A stretch of DNA of 64,000 bases, from the NCBI GenBank assembly GCA_029891345.1, contig CM057009.1, positions 312,089,184-312,153,183 of the forward strand, written 5' to 3'. Made by a program: the position numbers and the translations under genes. Shown one piece after another: positions 47,351-60,410 of the stretch (positions are counted from its first letter, which is position 1; every line of letters starts with the position of its first letter). The DNA comes from Dryococelus australis. Lineage: Eukaryota > Arthropoda > Insecta > Phasmatodea > Phasmatidae. Under the pieces are notes generated by a model that was not told the DNA's origin, ran no database searches, and saw only the letters and a list, made by a program, of their open reading frames with translations.

Positions 47351-47956
47351 GTCGCTGATCGACTGTCCTTTTAGCTACTAAAAATTGTTGCGCCTGGGTT
47401 CAAAAACATTTTTAGAAAATACGTGTTACTAAACCTTTCACTCAAATCTTTTCTAATGAAATAGTCTGGAAGAAAAATTTCTTAGATTATTTTCCAGAGA
47501 AACCTTTTAGTCAGACATTCATTGTCAAAAAAATTTACTTAGATCATTTTCCGTTCGAAAATGAGAGTTTCTAGGAAATCGATCATTGTAACAGTGAAGT
47601 TTGATTTACCAACCAGGATATGGTCATGAAATCAAATATGTCCTTTCTCGATAATTATCTCTATTCGCATAACTTTTGAAGAAAATACTTGTTTCGATAT
47701 AAATTTGTATTTATCAAATAATAAGTTTAAGTGAGTATTCCTTTTTTTAAAATATAGGAATTGCAAGTAAAGAAATGAAAAAGTTATGAAACTTAAAAAT
47801 TAAATATTATTGATAACTAAGAAGAGGTGATTGGATAACAGCGATCACTAATTTCATGTACTCAAAACAAAAGAAATTTGCAAACATTAAAAAAACTATA
47901 CGAATGGAATATATATTTACTTTCCCTGAAAACGCTTATAGAAAATAGAAAACTAT
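47351..47956. other. Unassigned AT-rich sequence
   Basis: There are recurrent imperfect phrases such as TTTCTTAGAT-AtTTTCC near 47480 and 47535, which suggest a decayed local repeat. No gene is supported. Confidence 0.3.
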
Positions 47957-49323
47957 GAGCCTTATTCATTGTCGTTTTTATTCCGGACTAAGAAAAAATA
48001 ATCCTCCGACTAACATTTTTCGTATTCAGAGAGCATTTTTATTTCTAGTTCGAGGATCATCTTGCTTTAGTACGGCCTGACTTTTAGTCCGGACTGAGTG
48101 AAGGACTAACGAAGTATTTAGGTCAAAAAGGAACATGGCGAACGTTAAATACTACTGTTTCGTTAATATTACATGCCAGTTCACGAAATATAAAAATCAC
48201 GTTCAAGGCCGATTCTGTCAATCTGTATGCAAAAAATATGCCGACCTAATGGGTGAAATGTTCCATGAATAAAATTCAAAGGAAATATACCTAATAACAT
48301 CAGTTTATAGTTACAGCAATGCCTTTTCATTTGTGTATCAATGAAATGCCTTTTCTGAAAATGTATTCTTAGGAGACGTGATAGTGATACATTCATAAAT
48401 AATTTTAATACAAATCTTATTTTGCGATTATAGGCCTATATATGACTGGATACATTCGAAGCAAAAACGTGGCATATTGGTAGCTCAATGGTAACATCGT
48501 GGGCTGGTATGCAGAAAACTGCAGGTTCGAATCTCGTCTGGCAAGTAGGATTTTAACCAGTTTTTAATGTATTTTTTAATGTATTTAGCATTTCAAAACA
48601 CATTTAACACCATTATAAAGACAGTATTGGCATAATAAAATGAAACCAGTGCATAGGGGTGTGCTATGAAAATTTAACAAATCAATATGGCATAATGAGA
48701 TATTAATTAGTATATTAATTATATCGTCCTTAGCCTGCAGTATTACCATTTATGATAGAGAGTCATAAAACAAGGTTAAAACGAATAAAGTGACGTTAAT
48801 GTAATGAATAATGTAATTTGTTTACAAGAGCAGGCAGAAAATAACACAACATATTATCAAAAGCATCACTTTTGAATGGAAATAATCAAAACTAAGTATA
48901 GAGGCAAGGTATTTTATATAACCTTTTGATTCCAAAATTGTTGTGTAAAATATATTTATATTCACAAAACTTCTACTTTTATTTTCAATTCAAAACACGC
49001 TCTAATAGATTCAGTTATATTCTGTTTCTTGTTACGCACATTAACGCTTATTGTAAATTACTAACAAATTTGAAAAGGGAAAACTTTTTTTTTTATAAAT
49101 AAGTTATAATGTGTTTAGCGCTATCTAGAGACGAAAGTCTGCAATACGCATGCGCAGTAATCCTGACAACAGTGTACTTCGATGACCCTTGGACTAAAGT
49201 TAGTCTCACTCTAGTCGGGGTTTATGAATACGATATAGTTAGTCCGGACTAACCTCAGACCAACTCCGAGGAAAATCGTCTCTGGATCATCCTTGGACGG
49301 ATCTCTGACTATGAATAAGGCCC
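47957..49323. mobile_element. TIR element, 1.37 kb
   Basis: The left end GAGCCTTATTCATTGTC faces the right end, reverse-complemented, GGGCCTTATTCATAGTC. TAT lies on both sides (47954-47956 and 49324-49326), or a TA duplication. Internally, near both ends, the palindrome AGTCCGGACT and phrases GACTAAC / GTTAGTC recur in inverted arrangement (47980-48110 and 49195-49255), so the terminal repeat region is longer but decayed. The interior has no transposase and holds a tRNA-like segment. The element is non-autonomous. Confidence 0.75.
48465..48560 (+). mobile_element. tRNA-derived SINE-like segment
   Basis: TAGCTCAATGGTAACATCGT resembles an A-box/D-arm, GGGCTGGTATGCAGAA an anticodon arm and GGTTCGAATC a B-box, at the normal tRNA spacing. 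The acceptor stem does not close and the T-stem has mismatches, so it is not a functional tRNA. It is followed by AT-rich sequence without a clear A-tail. Promoter boxes for RNA polymerase III may persist. It lies within the TIR element at 47957-49323. Confidence 0.7.
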
Positions 49324-49326
49324 TAT

Positions 49327-50597
49327 AAATATTAATAAAATCATCAAAGCCCAATAGAAACTTTTAATCTAGTTAATGGTGCTAAATTGGATAATCCAAT
49401 TCAACACTTTAAAATACACAACAGTTGAAATAATGTGCAAAACATGACGATTCATAATAATTTGAAAGTCAATATTAAACTTCTATAACCTTTATATAGA
49501 AATAATGCAGGCCAAGAAATTATTCCTCTTCCACCTGTTGTAAATGAAAAATAACCAGTGAATCAGATATCGAATAATACTTCAGAAACCAGAATACAAA
49601 CATACGTTTAGTAATTTTCAAAACAATGTTCTGGACAGACTAAGTAAAATGTTCAGTTTTCAAATAGTAATAAAAACCCACTGAAATATTTATGTATAAA
49701 CAATTCCCAAAAATTAAGAACTGGTAAAAAAAGTTGTCTTTTCCTGTACAAAATATTGATCGCAGACGTTTCCATTGTAGGATTAAATCTACTTTATTTC
49801 CTGTAGAAACAGACGTCAGAGAATAACAAAATGTAAGAGTATTGCAGACATGCCAATCTCTGAAGCTTTCTGCCAGTAAGGTTTTAATAGGATTTAGATT
49901 AGTGCATGCGCACACGTCGCGGCATTTCACGTGCAGTGCATGCATAATTGTTCACCATAAATAATCAAATTTCAACTACAGCCATCAAATGTGTGCCGAC
50001 ACTAAATATATTTTTCCGCCATTTAGTAAAACACAATCATATGACCAATTAAAATTACGCGATATCTACAAAACATCAACCGATTTCTACCAACGTGGGC
50101 AAATAAGCAGCACTATTGCAGGCCGAAGTGATAAACTTGGAGAGTGTTAGACACACATTTTTTTTTCAAAATGGCGACCATGTGAAAATTTTAGCTCAGA
50201 ATTCTTTTTATCTACGAAACTACAAAACCACTAAAATTGTCTCCGAAAAGCCTCATTTCTCCACCATTTTGTCCGAGAGCTCCACATGAAATTATTCAAA
50301 TTTTGTGTCGTAACTCGGGAAGCAATCAACCGATTTCTTTCACATTCTTGCTGGTCGTTTTCCTGGAGCACGATTTCGTAAGGGATATACTGTATTTAGC
50401 AATTTGATTTGTGTCACATCTTGGCTGGGGATGCAGTGGATGTGGAAGGACATTTTGCATGTTCGAAGGCAGAATGAGAGTAGGATGTAGCAACACCTGC
50501 TTCATCATTTCAATCAATCTTAATGTGCTGTTCTTTATTTTCTTTCGAGTTTTACAATTCATTCCAATTGTTCACGCAATTTTTCTGTGCTGCGACA
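49327..50597. other. Unassigned AT-rich sequence
   Basis: No gene, repeat or RNA is supported. Confidence 0.35.
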
Positions 50598-50745
50598 CAT
50601 TTACTGTCACTTTTACTGTCACTTCTACTGTCACTTTTACTGTCACTTTTACTGTCACTTTTACTGTCACTTCTACTGTCACTTCTACTGTCACTTTTAC
50701 TGTCACTTTTACTGTCAATTTTACTGTCACTTTTACTTACGTTCT
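50598..50745. repeat. 12-bp minisatellite (TACTGTCACTTT)n
   Basis: About a dozen units of TACTGTCACTTT with single-base variants (CTTC for CTTT, CAATT for CACTT). Because the period is a multiple of three and the unit lacks stops, all three plus frames stay open and give artefactual peptides such as YCHFYCHF, LLSLLLSL and TVTFTVTF. Confidence 0.97.
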
Positions 50746-52649
50746 TGGTATTTTTTTCGAGCTCGAATTTTCATTGTGTTAAAGAATTTATGTCATGCTA
50801 TTGCAATCTAAATTGATGCCCCATTAGATATTGTAGAGGGTTCTTAACATACATATTTATTAGGCATATATTATTTAATATTATTCGATAAATTAAAATT
50901 GCTTTCACATTTTCTTTTCTGCTAAATAACTAAAGAAATTATTGTTACTGCTTACGCCTGTGTTGAAATGTTTGCAATTTGATTCAGTGTAAGTGAAAAC
51001 ATTTTTGCCTTAATTTTGCATTTCTTCCACAAAAATTTAACTATTACTACACTTGGATAAGCATTTTGTGTACATGTGTTCCCTGCCATTAGTCATTTAT
51101 GCCTCAAATTTGTTAACAATAATTGTTGGTATGCATACTTATGTACTTAATATTACTGCAAACTCTGAATAGTTACAATGGCTTCAGCCCTAATTATTTA
51201 CAAAATTTCTGTTCGAGCAATTTTGTTTTTAGTGCGCTATTTATAATTGCTATAGCAATGATTATTGTTTATTTGAAAGTAGACAAGCTGGCTTTCAAAT
51301 AGAGTACAATTACTGTTGTAAAATTATTTAAATATTGCCTAAGTTGACTCCGGTGTCATATTTTCTTATTTCCAATTGAACAGCCTTAATGATTCTCCTC
51401 ACTAAGAGTATTATCGACACATTGCGCGTGGAAGAACATATTTGTCGCACTGCAAACTCTAGTATCGACATAGTTTAGAAGCGATCAGTTTCTCGCACAA
51501 ACGAAACTGTTTCGTATCGTACGCTGTCATCTGGCATTTGCAAGTGATAAAAGACGATTAGAGCACACTCGAACCATAAAACATTTAATTTGAAGCCTCA
51601 GTGGTAACCACTCAACTACAACGTAGCCTAGAACTACGTATGCACAGTTTGACACTCTCGGAGAGTGATGAGATTTCCCCTAATGGGATGCCAGAAACTC
51701 CAAATTGTGTCCAATCATGGACGTTCTCGTTACTAGCTTCTTTGCCAAAGCTCTGTTTTCATACCCTAGAAGATAAGCTGTATACACACTCCTCTACAAG
51801 ACTTCCAGATGGAAAAATAATAATAGTAGAGAGAGTTAGTTATATGCGTGTACTTGTTGCGAGAAGGCCCCAGAGCGCAATGATTCGGTCGCCAGCAAAC
51901 ATCCGACAACAGATTTGTGAGTTTTGAAAAGCCCAGTAATGCAAAAATTATTCTTCTATACGCAGAAATATTATGTTACATTCAAAACCTTTGTGGTATT
52001 CCGATAGAGGCATGAGAGATGCATCACATTTGTGTTACTTAACAATCTTTGTGAGACGTACGCTGTACCGAAACTTAGATCCACCTATACATCTTCCCAA
52101 CACATGGCATGCACTGCAGGTTATTGACCAACTTAACATTGTATTTGGAAATTTTTATCCTTTGTCTTTGTCCTGGGAATACGGGAATTAAATCAATTGA
52201 AAACTGTGTTGTTATTTGCATTGAACGTAACTACAAGACTAAGATCAGATAGCCTTCTTTTTAATCCTTTAAAGCGTGTATATTCTGAGAAATTATTCAA
52301 GTTTCTTGACAACTCTTCAGTTCTGAAAAAGGGTTTAATCTTATATCTAGCCCTGATTGCATTCACAAATAACGAAGTCACTGCCACGGCATAATATGCC
52401 TGAAATAATCGGTTCAAAGTCGTAAGGGTACACTGTAAAAAATTTCATGTTAAATTTCCTAAACTGATGTTAAACTTCCTAAACTGAAATGGAAGTTTTT
52501 AACCTATACAGTATATGTAAATAATACCACACTGCAAATAATATAGGAATGTTGAGCATCGTTACTATGCTAGGTTGGAGACTTCCCTATGCTTTTGACT
52601 GTTTTGCAGGGCTGCATTTACGTGTAGACTATCTAGACTGAAGCCTATG
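50746..52649. other. Unassigned sequence
   Basis: Frames at 51601-51927 (108 codons) and 52197-52394 (65 codons) show no recognisable domain. A 20-bp imperfect tandem pair (GTTAAATTTCCTAAACTGAT and GTTAAACTTCCTAAACTGAA) is at 52449-52489. Confidence 0.35.
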
Positions 52650-52748
52650 GGCCCGCACCATAAAAAAATAAATAATGTTTAAAACTTTGATTTTGAATAG
52701 ATTAAAATAAAACATGTATATTTTTTTAATACTGTGGTGCGGGCCCCA
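52650..52748. repeat. Inverted repeat GGGCCCGCACCA / TGGTGCGGGCCC
   Basis: A perfect 12-bp GC-rich inverted repeat is separated by about 73 bp of AT-rich sequence. It could be the ends of a very small element or a hairpin. Confidence 0.8.
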
Positions 52749-52855
52749 TTTTAATCACAAAAGACGTCGACACAGTTACAGTGTATGGACTAATTCAGCT
52801 GAACTCTTCAGTGGACAACTGATACGAGCTGAGTCAGCATTCAGCAATCTCGATC

Positions 52856-52881
52856 GCGTGGCGTGGCGTGGCGTGGCGTGG
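52856..52881. repeat. Pentanucleotide repeat (GTGGC)n
   Basis: About five perfect units. Confidence 0.95.
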
Positions 52882-53160
52882 GAAGTGTCTGGTAAGTCGA
52901 GAGCTGTCTACAAATATATCAGTTGCCGTATCTTGTGTCGTCTTTGGTTGCTGTCTTCCGGTTGATATGCGAGGGTGAATCATTTGTGTTGGCTTTTACC
53001 CTTTCTCTATTGCGAGTTTTTACTAGTAATCATCATTTATCATTTGTTTTATCTTAATATGTAGACCTAAAGTTTCATATTGTTATTAAAATGTTTTCAT
53101 GACAAAGTAAAGCTATCACTGTAATTTCTTTTTTATATTTTTTTTGTGTACTCTACTATT

Positions 53161-53340
53161 ATGGGCCACCATAAAATACAAACTAATCGCTATAAAAAGA
53201 AAAAGGAATTGAAAAGCGGAAGTGCCAGACGAAAGCTTGCAAAGGAGAAAAGAACAATGAAGAAGTTATAGATAAGTCACGTCGTATGACCGATTATATG
53301 AAGTTTAAGCCAAGTTCATCTGCCGCTCCAAAAAAAAAAT
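53161..53340 (+). pseudogene. hAT/ZMYM-like N-terminal fragment
   Basis: ATG at 53161 opens a 36-codon lysine-rich frame, including KKKKELKSGSARRKLAKEKR, to a stop at 53271. In the next frame DKSRRMTDYMKFKPSSSAAP follows. The K-SGA-RRK-x-K-E-x8-20-K-x-x-x-F-F/K-P-S pattern is the usual N-terminus of ZMYM1-like and other hAT-derived proteins, upstream of the TTF zinc finger. No zinc finger or catalytic region follows in the next kilobase. It is either an isolated first exon or a truncated copy. Confidence 0.48.
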
Positions 53341-56300
53341 AATTATGGTACACGTTCACGTTTTTAGTTAGAAAATTGCTCTAAAATACGATTTTTTTCA
53401 TGTTAAATTTCGAAATATTTCTGAGGGAGGGCCTCCGCAGCCCCCGTTTTACTTGGAGGTATTCCATACCTCCCGGTAGAGCACGCACCACACGTTCAGC
53501 CTAGGGGTCTACAGACACTAAACACGGCCCTGCTGTTTTGTGGGGGAATGCAGAAACACTACCATGAATGTATGGCAAAATGGTTTACCAATCACACCTT
53601 CTCGCTATTCATATATATTGATATTATAATTTTATGAATCATTTCTTAGAATGCACGTCTAATTCAGCAGTACAGCAGTTATGAATTAAACATGCATTTG
53701 CCAGAAAGAAAAATGAATTTCAGTTGAGGCCTACTGTAGACTGGAAATTGCAACGTGTATTTATTTGTTGACATAATTGGTGCAAAGTTTGCCAAAGGAA
53801 ATTTACAATCGTGTTCAAGCCATAATTTGGCAGTAAACATTAGGCCTATAGAAAAAGTTGAGTCAATTAATATACATTAAAAAAATATTTTCTCAAGGAT
53901 TTGGGAGAATGTGGAAATAAATGCTTAGGGGTAAACACCAAGATAAAATAGAAAATTACCAAACAACTATTTCTCAAAACGGCACAACAAATACAGAACA
54001 GATCACTGGTCACAGCTTACTGTTTGCATTTGGTAGCTGAGTATTTTGTTAAGTATTATTTGTTGATTTTTAAATTAAAAAATAATTTTATTCTAGCACA
54101 CACATCACATTTTTCTGCTAAAGAAGGGACATTTTTGTGATATTTTCTACTGTTCACTTGAAAGAAGTACACCAAAACGATAGAGGGCTCTGTGCAAATT
54201 GTTATTACAAATTTCTGAAATTTATATGGTAGTAAATTTAGCCTCATGTGTAGTTTATTATTGATATACTCAAACCCTCTCTGTTAAATACAGGTCTACG
54301 TAAGCAGAAGAAAGCATAATTACTTAAAGCTTTTAACTTACTGACAAGAGGAAGAAAATAAATAAATCCATTTTGCTATCAAATAATGAAGTATGAAATA
54401 GTATTTAAAGATAACATATAGCATCCTTACCATTTTATTGACTAGAAAATAATTACTGATTTAGATGTCACCATGTGTGTATGTATATATGTGTGTATAT
54501 TATATATATATATATAATAAATTGAAAATGTAAGAAATCTTGCATTAGTCTGGCATATTAGGGGGAAGTATTAATTATTTTAATACACTTATTAAATTCC
54601 TTAAAATTAAATGTTTGTTCTTGCTTAGTTTAAGCCACATTGAAAGATATTTAAACAGTATCATCTTAGAATATTATAAATCATGTATGTGATAGCCTAA
54701 AACTCTTCTTAAAACAGATTTTTGAAGGTAACAAGCACAACAAATATAAGGATTTGAGCGGGCTATTATTAGTAATGAGTATTAAATTAATATTCGCCTA
54801 AAAAGCTATAAAATGATGATGGCCTACTGACTAAACACACATGATACACTTAAAATATTAATATTCGCCTACAAATTGATAACCGATTCACTTAAGAAGC
54901 AATAAATCATTTAAGTGTTAACGAATAAAAATAAATAATATTAACAAAATAATTGCTGCAAAGAGATAACATAGTCATGTGTACAAATTTTGATTCTAAA
55001 TTAAATCAGTTATAATAATCCATTGAAAATATAATACGTTTCCTAAAATTTACATTTTAAAAATGGGATAATTTTATTACAAAATATTAGAAACAGAATA
55101 AAAATATTTTAATGAAAATTTTGTAATATGAATATAATTTAATAGCTATTATTAAGTAATAAAAACTGAAATTAAGTAAAAAAACTGAAGTGTCTGGATA
55201 TTATTTATTATTTAAAACGGAGACAATATTTGAAATACACCTATTAGTAAAATATGAAATTGTACTATTGGTCACGAACGCAGTTAAGTAGGTTACATAT
55301 GTGTACTGACACAACACATATGTTAACAAATAGGGCCTATATACGTGATTATTATTCACATACGTAAAATATAATTGACTACGGCAACTTTAATCGTAAT
55401 AAACCAGTTTCTAAAGCATTTTCTTGAAAGTCCATCGAATTACAATATGTCAGGTCATACTAAATTTTACCTTAACGAGCCAAGAGTACAGCTTCAAGGA
55501 CGGCAATTCATTACCCAACTTACTTAACTGGCAAGAAAAAATGTCAAAATAAATTTAAACAAACATACGTTAACATGAAAAAATACTGATCTGAAAAGCA
55601 GTCGACATACAGTAACGCATTAAATGCAGATACTTGCAAAGCGAAAATACCTGCTAAATAGACGGGTAGACGGGTTGTCATGTTACAACTCATCACAAAA
55701 CAAAAGAATGCTACGTAGCAATGCTGCCACCTGCAACTCGCTGTGAACAAAATCCTCTGGCAACATCAGGTGCGAAAGAAATTCATTAAGTTCATTCCGG
55801 GTTACTACCAGATTTTCTGAAGCCCTGCTAACAGTTCTACTTCTAGGATATTCCTTTCACTCATGCAAATAAATCCGTATTCTTTCACATCCTGTGTAGG
55901 CCCTAATAATATTTCGCATATGAACTATTTCTTACTAGGCATTACCAACACACTTGTTTTCTCCCTGTTTTTGTTGATATTATTTATGAATGAAATATTA
56001 TGATTTATAGATTAAATATAAGTAAAAGTTAACTTTAACCATAAATAAGCCATCTTTATGTTAAAAGAAGAAGATTGAAATGCTTGTGATGAATGACATG
56101 TTTAGGTCGTGCCCCAACTTGAAAGTGTGCTCTCTCTCATTCTTCCCTCTCACTTTGGCACGCCCTGGCTCACTAGCGAATTGAGACATGTGCACTCGGT
56201 GAGCCTTCAGCATTATTTCATTGACGGTAAAAGTATCAAATGAAGCTATATAAAACATTGCTCGCTATTCATATTCCTCAAATAAATTTTAAGGGTCTTT

Positions 56301-56352
56301 TTTTAAATATAACCATGATTTTAATTTGACATATTTTTGGGCTATACAAACT
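53341..56352. other. Very AT-rich unassigned sequence
   Basis: No gene is supported. A TA/TG microsatellite lies at about 54477-54520. Confidence 0.35.
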
Positions 56353-56354
56353 TA

Positions 56355-56500
56355 CACTCTAAATCGGAATCAGTTATTTTTTACTGATTGGCAGTTGAAA
56401 CTGCTCCATCCGGAATCAGTAGAAAAAGAAAACTATTAATCTATTCCGTTAAATTAAATCTACAAATTCAAACAGTAGAAAGTCAGTTATTTATAGTCGA
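56355..56500 (+). repeat. Left TIR of the 7.5-kb element
   Basis: Pairs with 63684-63829. The outer 70 bases are almost identical and the inner half is more diverged. Confidence 0.82.
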
Positions 56501-56604
56501 TTAACAAAAAGTACAAGGATTAAAAACCGTGCATTACTGTTTGAAATAAATTAAGTGCAATTATATTGATGCAAAACAAAATTATTACATGTACAAGGAA
56601 ATTT

Positions 56605-56690
56605 TGGGCACGGTTGGTATCGAACCGCCACCCCAAAACGCAGGGGGTGGCTATGTCCTATACCGTGCAGCGTTAACAAGTGAAGCCAGT
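56605..56690 (-). other. tRNA-like module in the left arm
   Basis: On the minus strand a B-box-like GGCGGTTCGATACCAACC lies downstream of a possible decayed A-box region (GTATAGGACATAGCC). It starts about 250 bp inside the left terminus, mirroring a similar module at the same distance inside the right terminus. It is not a functional tRNA. Confidence 0.5.
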
Positions 56691-57524
56691 TTATAGCGTG
56701 GAGTTGGATGGTTGTTTTCCGGTAAAAAAGGGTCACGTGATCAACAGTATACCAAAACATTGTATCTGCCTATCTTGCACGTGTATTTAGACGAGTTTTA
56801 AAATCGACATAAATAAATATATAACCGTTTTTGACCTAAACGATAATATACACAAAGCGTGAGTGTGTTTGTCTCAGATAACTAGATGTAAATTTCGCCG
56901 TTAAATATATTAAGTTATGAATTATTTACATTTAAATGGAGGTGTTGCATACGGTATTTCGGTTGATTTGCTTCCCATTCCCTGTATATTTGCCTTGAAA
57001 ATATTCCAGGAAATAATTTTCTGACGACTATAAGAGCTTTTCAAAAGTTACGATAAAACTTTAACCGTACTAAAAGCGAATATAGTAGGCTATTGAAGCC
57101 GTCTGCGAGTGAGTTACAAGTGAAGCAGCCATGCGGGAGAGAGACAACTTCTGTTTACATTGAGATTGAACAGCCTTGCGAGTGCTATATGAACTCACTA
57201 GTTCTGAATTTTCTCTGAATTTGTGTTATTCTTGCGTTTGAGAAATGTGAATTTGGCATGCAAACACGACTTAATACTATAATCTATTTTTTGATTTATT
57301 CGACAACCAACGGAAATTAATATTAATGTATGAAAATGCGTACGAGCCGGGCCATGCGAGTCCAGTGTTTATAGTGTATTCGTATATGCCATGGATACAT
57401 TCGTGAAAGATATCACACAGTTATTGTGTGTATAGGGATATGTTAGCTGCATAAGTTTGTAAATTAACAATTGCAGTGTGTTTAATTTTTGCAAGTGCGG
57501 ACATCAGTTTATTTTAATATTGAT
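56691..57524. other. Element interior, unassigned
   Basis: AT-rich sequence of the 7.5-kb element upstream of the non-LTR insertion. No protein motif is seen. Confidence 0.3.
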
Positions 57525-59460
57525 TATGAATCATTGATATTTAGATGAAAATGTTAAGTTTTTTAAAAGCCTACTAGTAAATGAAAAAATGGTATGACGT
57601 TTATACATTAACTGAACCAAACGTAGCCTGGAACAGTTTTATTAATACATTTCTTTGTCATTTTAATCATGCCTTTCCACTCGAATCTATAAAATGTAGC
57701 AGTAGTTCGAAAATAAAATGAATTAGTAAAGGTCTGACAGTCTCACGGCAGAGGTTAAAAACAATGCGTAAAATTCTAAGACCCAGGGGAAAAACAAAAA
57801 TTATAGTGTAAGCAATACGAAAAATTATGTAACAAGTTACTCGGAGTAACAAAGCAGAAATACAAAAAAAAGGGGGGGGGGGGGTGAGCCTCCTCCTCAA
57901 ATAAAACAAAAGCAATGTGGAACATTATTATTAATGAATTGAAACCTAGACAAGGACATGTTAAACTTTCCTTCAAAGTTGATGGTATTAAAATCGAAAA
58001 TAACACGGAAATATCTAACAGTTTTAATGGCTATTTCACAAACATCCCACTAAAATTGCAAAATGAACACAGAACTATAAATATTAGTTCTTCACACATA
58101 CCCCAAATACCTAACACTTGGAATGCTAACATGCTGTTTTTCACACCTATCTCTGAATAAGATATCATAAATGTAATTAAAAATTTCAAAAGCAAAAAGT
58201 TCCTGTGAAATAGATGAGGTACCTAAGACTCTGCTAAAAAAGTGTTCTTATTTAATAAAACTCTCTTTGACTTACATTTTCAATGAATGTGTTGCCCAAG
58301 GAATATTTCCTGATAGACTCAAATATGCAAAAGTAGCACCAATACATAAAGAGTGACAAAGCATTGATGTATAACTATAGGTCTATTACTCTTCTTACGT
58401 CCTTTTAAAAAATGTTAAAGAAATTGATAGCAAATAAACTGATACAATTCTTAATTTAATAAACAAGGTTATTTCATTGCATCAGTATGACTTTGTAGAG
58501 GGCAGATCCACAAAACAAGCTATTTACAGTTTTACTGAAAAAAAAAATTAACTACTTTTGATAAAAAAAACAATTCTCAAAAGGTATATTCGCAGATCTT
58601 TCAAGAGCTTTTGATTGTCTCAACCACAATATTTTTTTGCAAAAACCTGAACAGTATGGAGTAAGAAGTGTAACAAATAATACGTTTAAATTATATCTTG
58701 AAGACAGAAAACAGATCACCTCCATGAGATATTATGACAAAAATCACATTACAGATGTTATGTCCAATACCAGAACTGCTCTAGTAGGAGTGCCACAGAG
58801 ATCAATACTGGGACCAATTTTATTCTTAATATTTATTAATGATTTTACAGAACAAATAACCAACGGCTTGGCTATAATGTTTGCGGATGACACAGTCATT
58901 TTGGCAACTAGTTCAAATAACGCTGTTTTTGAAGAAAATATAAAACAAACAGTGACTGAGATATCCAGTTGGTTCCAGTATAATAAATTAATATTAAATG
59001 TAAACAAAAATGTGCTCATGAATTTCATGCAAAGAAATAAACATACAATGCAGAATGAAAAATGCACAACAATAGAAGAAGACGGGTTACAGATAGTAAA
59101 TAGCAGGTTACTATATTTCTAGGGCTCATTGTAGACAGTAATTTAACATGGAATAAGCATGTTGATAGGGTCTGTAAAAAATTGAGTTCAATGTGTTTTG
59201 CGGTACATACCTTAAAAATGATTTGTAATAATAATACAATACTTGAATATTATTTCTCAAAAATTCAGTCCATAATCATAATTATGGAATCATATTTTAG
59301 TGTAAATGGACAAAATGGAAAAATGCTTTTAGATTACAGAAGAAAATGGCGAGATTAATATGTAATAAGGAAAAAGAAGCTATTATAGGCCACTATTTAT
59401 AAATAACAAAATTCTCACTCTACCATGCATGTATAATATAATACATTCTTACACTCGCAA
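57525..59460 (+). pseudogene. Non-LTR retrotransposon ORF2 relic (outer element, 5' part)
   Basis: Target-primed retrotransposons encode an endonuclease-reverse transcriptase. Here the endonuclease is missing (5' truncation). From about 57550 the linker is readable: VYTLTEPNVAWNSFINTF (57600-57655), ISKGLTVSRQRLKTMRKILR, then MWNIIINELKPRQGHVKLSF (57915) and ISNSFNGYFTNI. The reverse transcriptase follows after several breaks. It has an LVGVPQRSILGPILFLIF block at 58780-58833, in which the usual Gly of PQGS is Arg, and FADDT with the two catalytic aspartates at 58880-58893. WNKHVD-like and thumb text continue past the stop at 59122. Frame breaks occur at A runs and near a run of 13 G (57872-57884). 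The motif order and spacing suggest a Jockey- or CR1-like clade. The element continues at 60411. Confidence 0.8.
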
Positions 59461-60405
59461 TTAAGCTACCGCCCGGTGGCGAGCTCTCTCACCTCTCCTT
59501 CGCCCAACCAACTCCTTTTTCACTCCCTTCCTGAATTTACCAACCCCTCTCACAGATACCAATTCCTCCCTCAATACATTCCACTCCCTCACAGACCTCA
59601 CAAGCATGGACTGCCTACCCCGCTCCGTTCTCCTCCACACCCTCTGAAGCTTCTCACTGTTGTTTCCTCTTCCCCTAAACACCCCCTTACTTAGCTTGCA
59701 GTGTAGCCCTCCCCATCTTCCCTCTTCATTCACCATCCTGTACATCCTGACTAACCGTTCAACTTTCCTCCTGTCCCTCAATGAGCTCCATCCCATTTCT
59801 TTCATCATCACTGATGGCCTATAGTTCCCTTCTTCCTCATAATCCTGCCCCTGCCTTCCCCACCTACCCTTCACCCATCTTGCTGCCTTTCTCTGCACCT
59901 TTTCCAGTTCTCGCACCTCCACCTCCACATACGGGTCCCATACTGCTGCAGCATATTCTAACATTGGCCGTGCCATACATCTTCTCCTTCACCTCACAGC
60001 TGACTCCATTCAGCACCCTTCCCAGCATACCCAGAGCCCTTCTTCCCTTTGCAACCACCCTCTCTACCTGTTTTTTCCATCTGAGGTCTCCATGCAGTAC
60101 AATCCCTAGATACTTATATTCTGCTGCTTCTTCTATCTCTTGTCCCTCCCATCTGTACATGTTCCTGCTTATCAACTTCTTCCTTGTGAACCTCACTACC
60201 TTAGTTTTTCTTACATTTATCTTCATGTAATTTTTCCTGGTCCACAACCGTATCTTATCAATGTCCGCCTGCAACTTTCCACCTCCCTCTCCCACTTCAG
60301 CATACGCAAAACAATCGTCTGCAAAAAATCTTATTTTTCCCCTAATCCCCAAACCCATGTCATTTACCATTGTTGTAAATAACAAAGGACCCAGCACGCT
60401 TCCAG
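59461..60405 (-). pseudogene. Nested 5'-truncated non-LTR retrotransposon
   Basis: The minus strand encodes the C-terminal half of a different reverse transcriptase. GSVLGPLLFTTMVNDM lies at the truncated start (about 60405-60350), RFFADDCFAYAE with the catalytic Asp pair at 60301-60333, then KINVRKTKVVRFTRKK and YKYLGIVLHGDLRWKKQVE. After one frame change near 59975, RPMLEYAAAVWDPY and a basic C-terminal region ending in ERARHRAVA follow (stop at 59461-59463). Only one frameshift breaks about 310 codons, so this copy is younger than the outer element it interrupts. Its G/A-rich coding strand contrasts with the surroundings. It has no poly-A tail after the stop, as in some L2/CR1-like groups. 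No clear target duplication could be fixed. Confidence 0.82.
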
Positions 60406-60410
60406 TAGTA

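Noticed and set aside
48465..48560. Functional tRNA gene
   Set aside because: A- and B-box are present, but the acceptor stem does not pair and the T-stem has mismatches, so it is SINE-like.
50411..50816. Overlapping frames with YCHF, LLSL and TVTF repeats
   Set aside because: They are produced by a 12-bp minisatellite whose unit has no stop codon.
52431..52450. Terminus CACTGTAAA preceded by TA as another member of the CACTCTAAA family
   Set aside because: No partner inverted end was found and GAATCAGT is absent.
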